Shown: positions 57,501 to 64,000 of the stretch, in pieces
Numbering within the stretch: the stretch's first letter is position 1
How the letters are laid out: every line of letters begins with the position of its first letter
Source of the DNA: Tenebrio molitor
Lineage: Eukaryota; Arthropoda; Insecta; Coleoptera; Tenebrionidae
NCBI RefSeq assembly: GCF_963966145.1
Contig: NC_091049.1
Span: 4,402,001-4,466,000 of the forward strand
Length of the DNA: 64,000 nt
Reading direction: 5' to 3'
Position numbers and translations under genes: made by a program
Notes under the pieces: model-generated
What the model was told of the DNA's origin: nothing
The model's database searches: none
The model's input: only the letters and a program-made list of their open reading frames with translations

Positions 57501-58556
57501 CGAGGCCCCCGACGCAACACCGACATCTACCCCCCAACGGTTGGCACCACTGATAATTGCAACATTCTTTTGTTCAACGACACTTTCGGTTTCACAGCCC
57601 ACCCTTGCCAACTCCAAACCGCCACGATTTTAACATTTTTCTGTCGGCAAAAGAACAAAATGTCGCTAATTTGACGCGGAAGTCGAGAATTCGATTATTC
57701 AATGACAGATGACTCAATCCAGCTCAATCCCATCAGTCTTCGTCAAGAAGTACAAAATGACAGTTGCTTCGACACATTGACAGTTCTCTTGCGCCGTTGC
57801 CACACTTATTGTAACGCAAACGTCAAACCAAATTTCATTAGACCACTTTTTGTCCCATTTGAAGATCAAATTTCCTAGAATTGTTTGTTTTTTCGATTCT
57901 TGTTGCACATCTTGCCCAGACAAAATTTAATTTGTTGCATTTTTGACACTCGTGTTGAGGAGTTTGACAATTCGAATGTCAAGTCGCAGATCTCAAGGGA
58001 AAAGTGCAAAATGACAGTTGTTTTGACAACGCTTGCAATTGCAAGGTCACGTGATCATCAAATTATGAAACGTCAACCAAAAAATGGAGCTCCTTGAGTC
58101 CTCTCTTATCGCACTCCGTTTTCATTGTTTTTAATAAAAAAAAAGATCTTATCACAAAGTGTCACATATCAAGTTTAATCGTGTGTTTTGTTCAGTTTTT
58201 TAATAATAGTAGTGATGATGATAATAACGTATTAATTTAGTTGTTTACACTCCGTGACCATTTCTATCGGGAATTTTTTCCACATTTTGATTAAGATTGA
58301 TAAATCTTGAGAAAATGAGACAAAAACAATGGAACAATTCGAGTGTGGTCAAGGCTAAGTTTTTCTGGAAAAAAACCAATTGAAAGTGGTCAGTATTTCT
58401 TGGGGAATCGCGTTTTAGCAAAAATTGAAGAATCAGCGGTCAGGTTAAGATATAGGAATATAGAGTGTGGAGTACCGCGGGGTGCCTCGTTGTATCCTCC
58501 GCTGTTCTGTACACTTGACCGTCTCCACAATTCTGACAGTTTGTTTTGTGTTTCAG
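57501..58556 (+). other. Probable 5' intron of the G-beta gene
   Basis: AT-rich sequence with several TGACAG words (for example near 57766 and 58013). No exon recognised. Confidence 0.4.
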
Positions 58557-58589
58557 GCGTTCGTTGTGCCATAGAGAGTGTTGGGCAGT
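58557..58589 (+). other. 5' UTR part of the first coding exon of G-beta
   Basis: TTTCAG at 58551-58556 is a good acceptor; 33 nt of untranslated exon precede the ATG at 58590. Confidence 0.6.
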
Positions 58590-61500
58590 ATGAACGAATT
58601 GGATTCTTTGAGACAAGAAGCCGAAACACTCAAAAATGCCATCAGAGTAAGTGTGACAAAAGTGCAAAAAGCGCCCTCCTCCCGTTCCCCGACCGCATTC
58701 GCTCGAAATAACGATTTCTCCAAGGAAATTGCGACATGAAATACCGATAAAAGTTATCAGGAACGATCTAGACGGGAATGGGGTATTCGCCGGGCCACGT
58801 GACCGGCCCGCGAGGGCCCCCGACGTGGGGCGGGGGTCAAGGCCCCCCGCGAAAAAGTGCAGCGCGCTTTTGTCCGTTCGGGTCGGTTGCATTTTGCGTG
58901 CGAACACACGCAACTAGTCACGCAGGAGGCATTCACGCACGTGCGGCGGTGTCTGTCAGACGGCCGGCTCGACTGCCATGTTGTATTGATCCGTTACCCC
59001 GCCCTCTCGACGTTACCCCACTGGTGCGGCGTTGCCAGATGGGCGGCAGGAAGAGATCGGAGCGGCGGCGACGGACAAGGGCTGCCAACGGTGGAGGAGC
59101 GACACAAAATCACCAATCGCGATTTCCGATCGGGGAAATGTGGCGTTTGCACGGACGGGGATGTCGTAACTTGATCGTGTGCAATCTCCTTGATTTAGAA
59201 ATTTTAATAAACTCAGGGAGATTAATCGAGAGTAAGCGAGTTACGTAATGAGGGAATAATATTTAGAATTTATTAAAGTGGATGGGGTTTACTTAACTCG
59301 AATTAGTTCCGACCTAAATTAAATATCATACAGTCTACCGGGTGTTCCACCAAAAGTAGTCCGCAGAGAATTTTTTTATTCCTTTGCCAAATCGGAACAA
59401 AATTGTGCTAAAACCAAACTGTTTATCGTGGAAATGTCCTGCTCCTCCCTCTTTGTAATGACAAACGGTGCAAGATTTCAGTTGGTTCAGATTAAATGTC
59501 AACTTTTGACAGTTAGTACTGTCAGTTGTCACATCAAGAGTAAAACTGATTCATCTCACTTTGTTCATAAGAATTCATAATTTCCTATTGGTCCACACTA
59601 ATTTGGCATGTCAGGGATTGTTATCTATGTTCTAGAAAGATGGTCGACTTCGATAAAAACAAGACATCAAAGTAAGCTCCAAAAAGTTTACTAATTCGTT
59701 CAACCGTTCACGGTCAGTACTGTCAACTTGCCGAGAAATTCCCTAGAATTGTTTGTTCATCGTGCAATGACAGTTCTTGTCGTTTTGACAGTAGGGTAAA
59801 ATAATGACAGTTCTTGTTGTTTTGACAGTCGGGTAAAATAAGAAACTACATATTTGAATTGTCGCTCATGATTAAATATATAAAATACATATGTATAAAA
59901 AGCAGTAATGCCAATTTATGTAAGAATGAAGGAGAGTTTTTTCTTTATTTCAAGGGACGTGTTTTGAGTAAATTTTTATATAAAGCGTTGAATAAATGAG
60001 TTCTTTACGTAAGATATGAAAATTTTATTTGAAACAAGTCTTTCCAGACAATTAAAAGAACATTAACATAATGGCTGCTTACGTCAATAATTAAATTTCC
60101 AATCTGACAAAAATAAGTTACCTAATTTGTTTATAATTTGTGTTTTTAACTGATGAACCAGTGGAATAAAATTCAAAAAGAGGCGAATCATATCTGATGC
60201 GAAATTAGGTTAGCGTTTTTTAATGTCAAATTTACAGGTCATGTTATTTTGACACTTGAGATAATATTTCGCCAGTGACGAAATAAAGAACTAATTTTGT
60301 CAAAGCTGATTTTGACGTAAAAACAGTAGTACCAACTTCACTTCGGTCAAATAAGAAATGACACTTGGTATGTAGGAACTGTAAGTTTTCTATATCTCAG
60401 GTTGACAGTTGTTTGCAAAGTTGTCAAGAGTTGAATAAAATTTAAAACAACATGAATGTTACATTTTATATGATTCAGTTGAACAAATATTGACATTTCT
60501 AGTTGACAGTTTAAGTCGTTTTTCTATAAACTCTTATTTATTTGGTTATGTCTCTTGCTAGAAGCGTGTACTACTAAAATAAAATTAAAAAACAAAAGAG
60601 TAGGTAAACTTTGACACTTCTAGTAATTAAGTGGAAGTGGTACTGTAAACTTCAAAAAGTAAGTGAGTAGCTTTTGAGAGTAATTTGTCAGACTGGAGTT
60701 TTTTTAAATATCGAGTTGACAGTTGTCGTTGTGACAGTACAGAAACTTCACCGTACAACGGCCAAATTGACAACTAACTGTGAAAGCAGTGGGGCCAACA
60801 TAATATTGGACTAACCGGAGTTTGCCGTTAATGACACAAAGTTAAAAAGATTTAATGTGTCATTTTAAATAACCCAGTGAACACTTCAGCTTTCAATATA
60901 ATGTATGTAATAATATTTTTAAAATGTTGATATTTTCGAAAACACTTTTGCTTTGACTGAAAGTCCCACGGACGTGTCCCGTCACTGAATCTGTTTGTGT
61001 TTTGCAGGATGCCCGTAAGGCGGCGTGCGACACATCCTTGGTCCAGGCAACTGCCAGCCTCGAGCCCATCGGAAGGGTGCAAATGCGAACTAGACGCACC
61101 CTTCGGGGTCACTTGGCAAAAATCTACGCCATGCACTGGGGTTCCGACAGTCGCAACCTCGTATCAGCTTCCCAAGATGGTAAACTCATCGTCTGGGACT
61201 CTCACACCACCAATAAGGTAACGAAAAGACGCGTCGACGCAACAAGTCAGGTTATGTCATACGTCAAATGGGTAAAGACCGAAGAAGCGTCCGGCAGTGT
61301 TGCCAATCGAGATAAAAAAATATTGAGGTTAAGTCGGTCGAGATAAATGGGCGTGTTGAGCATGTGATTTGCATCCGAATGGTGGTGTAAATCATCATTA
61401 GCACAAATCGATTGTTTGGATAACAGTATTACATTAACTCGATGATAAATGGATGGATCATCAGGCTGGGAGCGTTGTTTAACGGATCACAAGCTCGAAA

Positions 61501-63833
61501 ACACATCAAGTCGTTTCCATATTTTTCTTGCATATTTTCACTATTCCAAGAAAGTGTTTGTGACGGGGCGACCTTCGAAACTGTCGAATCTACATAATTA
61601 ATTATGTTAACGTCGAAATTGTTGCCTCTAGTTAGCACAAACAGCGTTAATTCATTAAATTCTTGATGCAGTTTTCGGTGCTCTCCAATTATGTCAAGGA
61701 ATCCAAAAGAGAAACGTTGCAAAAAGTGGATTCTATAATACATCGGACGTTGCACTCTCCGCGCTTTTTTCTCCATTTGAATCAAGTATTTCGCCTTGTT
61801 ATGTCTTGAACTGGCACCAATTGTTATTAACAGTGTGACGTCACTGATTGTGAATTGGTAACGGCGTCAGCGAACGACGAAATATTGATAGAGGATTTTG
61901 AATGTCTCCAGATGGTAAAATGGGACCAAAGCGACGCAGAGAAATTGGGGTTTTTCCTTTCTCTGTATTTTTTTCTTTACGTTTCTAACCTCATGGCATA
62001 CATTTTTTTTATCAGGTGATATTTTCTCAGAATCTGATAGTCTGATACCGATATGCTCCACAATTTTTATCGATATCGACACGTTTCGCCAACTACGATG
62101 GTGATTAAACCCATCGAAAGGCTGTTAAGTGTCGTCAGTAATTTGTTACGTTGTCCTGAAAAATTTCGAACTGATAAAAATGAAAGAAAACAGTTTAATA
62201 CATTTTTTAAGGTTTCCCAGATTTCTGAAATAAATTGAAGATATGGTGAAGATAAGGTCGCGAGCAAAATTGTCATTGTTTACGCCGTGTCCTAGAAAAA
62301 AAGATTGTTTTGGTGTCAATAAATGAAGACGAGAATATCCATGTATTCTTCAATCAGACTTACAAAATTGGGGAAAAAAGATAAGGAAGAACATCAAGAA
62401 AACAATGAAGATTTTCTGATAAAATCATTCAAAAAGATAAAAAGAACTTTGGTTATACGGGGATGACTTCTTCCTTTGGAATCTTCACAGATGGGCATCA
62501 AGAAACACTTCCAAATTCTGCTGAAGCTGTAGCAAATTTAAAATCCGAAATAGTATATTTTCTTCTTGGAATTCTAATTAAAATCAGTTCAATATTGCTA
62601 AATCTTGACATTCTCAGTCGATAATTGTCAAACCAATAGTGGTTCTAGATGATCAAAATCACTTTTCAGAATTGTCATTTGATTGTAATTTAATTCGAGC
62701 GTCAAATTGTAATTGTGGTCCAATTCCTTTGTTTCGTTTTTTTAGTTAGTCGGCAATTTAATCGAAGATCATTGTCAAATTGCTGGTTGATGTGACTCAA
62801 ATTGTCAAAATCATTCAGAATTGTCAAAGACTGAAACCTTCAAAGGACCACAATTCCAATGTCTTTTGATTTGGTGAATAAGTCAGCGCAGTGTTGTAAA
62901 ATTTTGATAGGACAGTCAAAAATGTTGGCTAATAGTTATGTCAAATTAGTCACCAGTTTTTGCTATCGAATTTGTTTGTTTCAAGGTGTCAGAGCTGTCT
63001 ACGATGTTTCTGTTTAATTACTTGTTGTCTCGTTTTGAAATGAAAGAATAAAAATGACTCGCTGTCGCGATAGCAGAAAAAGCATCAATTTTAGGGTATT
63101 TTAATTAGGACGAGCGTGACAGCAAGAACAACCCCACGATGTTCTGGCCCGATAACGACGGTCCCCGTTTGTGGTTGTTTGCAGGTTCACGCGATCCCTC
63201 TGCGATCGTCATGGGTGATGACGTGCGCTTACGCCCCATCGGGCAGCTACGTCGCCTGCGGGGGCCTCGACAACATCTGCTCCATCTACAGCCTAAAGAC
63301 GCGCGAGGGCAACGTGCGAGTCAGCAGGGAACTGCCCGGTCACACCGGCTACCTCTCCTGCTGTCGCTTCCTCGACGACAACCAGATAGTGACCAGTTCG
63401 GGGGACATGAGCTGCGCCCTGTGGGACATCGAGACCGGTCAGCAGGTGACGTCGTTCCTCGGCCACACCGGCGACGTGATGTCGCTGTCGCTGTCACCCG
63501 ACATGCGCACCTTCGTCTCGGGGGCGTGCGACGCCTCGGCCAAGCTCTGGGACATCAGAGAGAGTCTATGCAAGCAGACGTTCCCCGGCCACGAGTCGGA
63601 CATTAATGCCGTCACGTTCTTTCCGAATGGTTATGCGTTTGCGACGGGTAGTGACGACGCCACATGTAGGCTGTTCGATATCAGGGCCGACCAGGAACTA
63701 GCCATGTACAGCCACGATAACATTATATGCGGAATCACCAGTGTCGCATTCAGCAAATCGGGAAGGCTCCTGCTTGCCGGCTACGACGACTTCAACTGTA
63801 ACGTCTGGGACTCCATGAAGACCGAGAGAGCAG
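58590..63833 (+). CDS. Gbeta13F: G-protein beta subunit (Gbeta1/Gbeta13F type), 3' end outside window
   Basis: Coding exons 58590-58646 (MNELDSLRQEAETLKNAIR), 61008-61217 (DARKAACDTSLVQATASLEP to DGKLIVWDSHTTNK) and 63185-63833 (VHAIPLRSSWVMTCAYAPSG to NCNVWDSMKTERAG) join in frame with GT-AG introns and give 305 residues. The N terminus is the coiled coil that binds G-gamma; WD40 blades follow, with WD endings VWD, LWD, LWD, LFD and VWD. The last exon, about 35 residues ending the seventh blade, lies beyond 64000; the family length is 340. The protein forms the membrane-bound beta-gamma dimer of heterotrimeric G proteins. Identity to animal Gbeta1 is very high, as usual for this gene. Confidence 0.96.
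58647..61007 (+). other. Intron between G-beta coding exons 1 and 2
   Basis: 58780-59100 is a second GC-rich island inside the intron, perhaps an internal promoter or enhancer. 59766-59839 is a two-copy tandem repeat of 37 bp, each with two TGACAG sites. The remainder is AT-rich with many TGACAGTT words. Confidence 0.6.
61218..63184 (+). other. Intron between G-beta coding exons 2 and 3
   Basis: No exon recognised in 1.97 kb. Many AATTGTCAAA words between 62580 and 62900. Confidence 0.6.
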
Positions 63834-64000
63834 GTGAGAAACGACGCAAACCGCCAACCTCCAGGTCCTTCCAGTTGCTCCCGAAGCCAAATCCTGAAAT
63901 TGGCAAATTCAAGATTAAAAAAAGAATTCAGAATTGTCAAATGCTGTAAGAATCAGACGATAATCTGTCACGTGCCAAATTCTGACTGGATTCTTACAGT
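63834..64000 (+). other. Start of the last G-beta intron
   Basis: Begins with GTGAGA directly after the phase-1 exon end at 63833 and runs to the window edge. Confidence 0.6.

Overview
The window is insect nuclear DNA and reads like a beetle: AT-rich, intron-bearing genes with GT-AG splice sites, many small DNA transposons, and a satellite array. Two short runs of the pentamer TCAGG, the telomere motif of tenebrionid beetles, hint at that family but do not prove it.

Left and middle part (1-49 kb): a decayed cluster of takeout/juvenile-hormone-binding-protein-like (JHBP) genes, all on the minus strand. Six copies are visible. Three look intact, each 4 exons and 243 codons (2733-3614, 26502-27381, 35473-36352). 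Three are broken: 1-338 has lost its middle, 30434-31406 has lost a splice acceptor, taken a transposon in exon 3 and lost its 3' end, and 39775-40622 has a 35-nt frameshift deletion. Each has a TATA box about 40 bp upstream of its ATG. The copies spread by segmental duplication (26366-28995 and 35341-38085 are direct copies of one unit).

The spacers are nearly all repeats: a satellite array of 348 and 364 bp monomers (10.8-17.6 kb, with decayed copies from 6.7 kb), a long-TIR element at 18148-19852 with a gutted second copy at 31957-35118, a mariner-type element (19861-22927) holding transposase remnants, inverted 1.4 kb twins (20081-21499 and 23775-25185), many TA-target MITEs, a broken YqaJ-type nuclease gene, a retroelement endonuclease fragment, and a set of short hairpins with diverse arms but a shared core and end motif.

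Right part (49.6-64 kb): three single-copy style genes. Cyclin L (minus, 6 exons, 495 aa, cyclin boxes plus an RS tail) occupies 49647-53625. Upstream of it in tandem lies an intron-less, lysine-rich 584-aa protein of unknown function built from three related helical units (54104-55858). The G-protein beta subunit gene (plus) starts at 58590, has three coding exons here, and runs off the right edge after residue 305 of an expected 340 or so; a GC-rich probable promoter lies at 56.7-57.5 kb.

Exon boundaries were worked out by hand from splice consensus, frame continuity and family knowledge. No database search was possible, so homology calls rest on recognised motifs.
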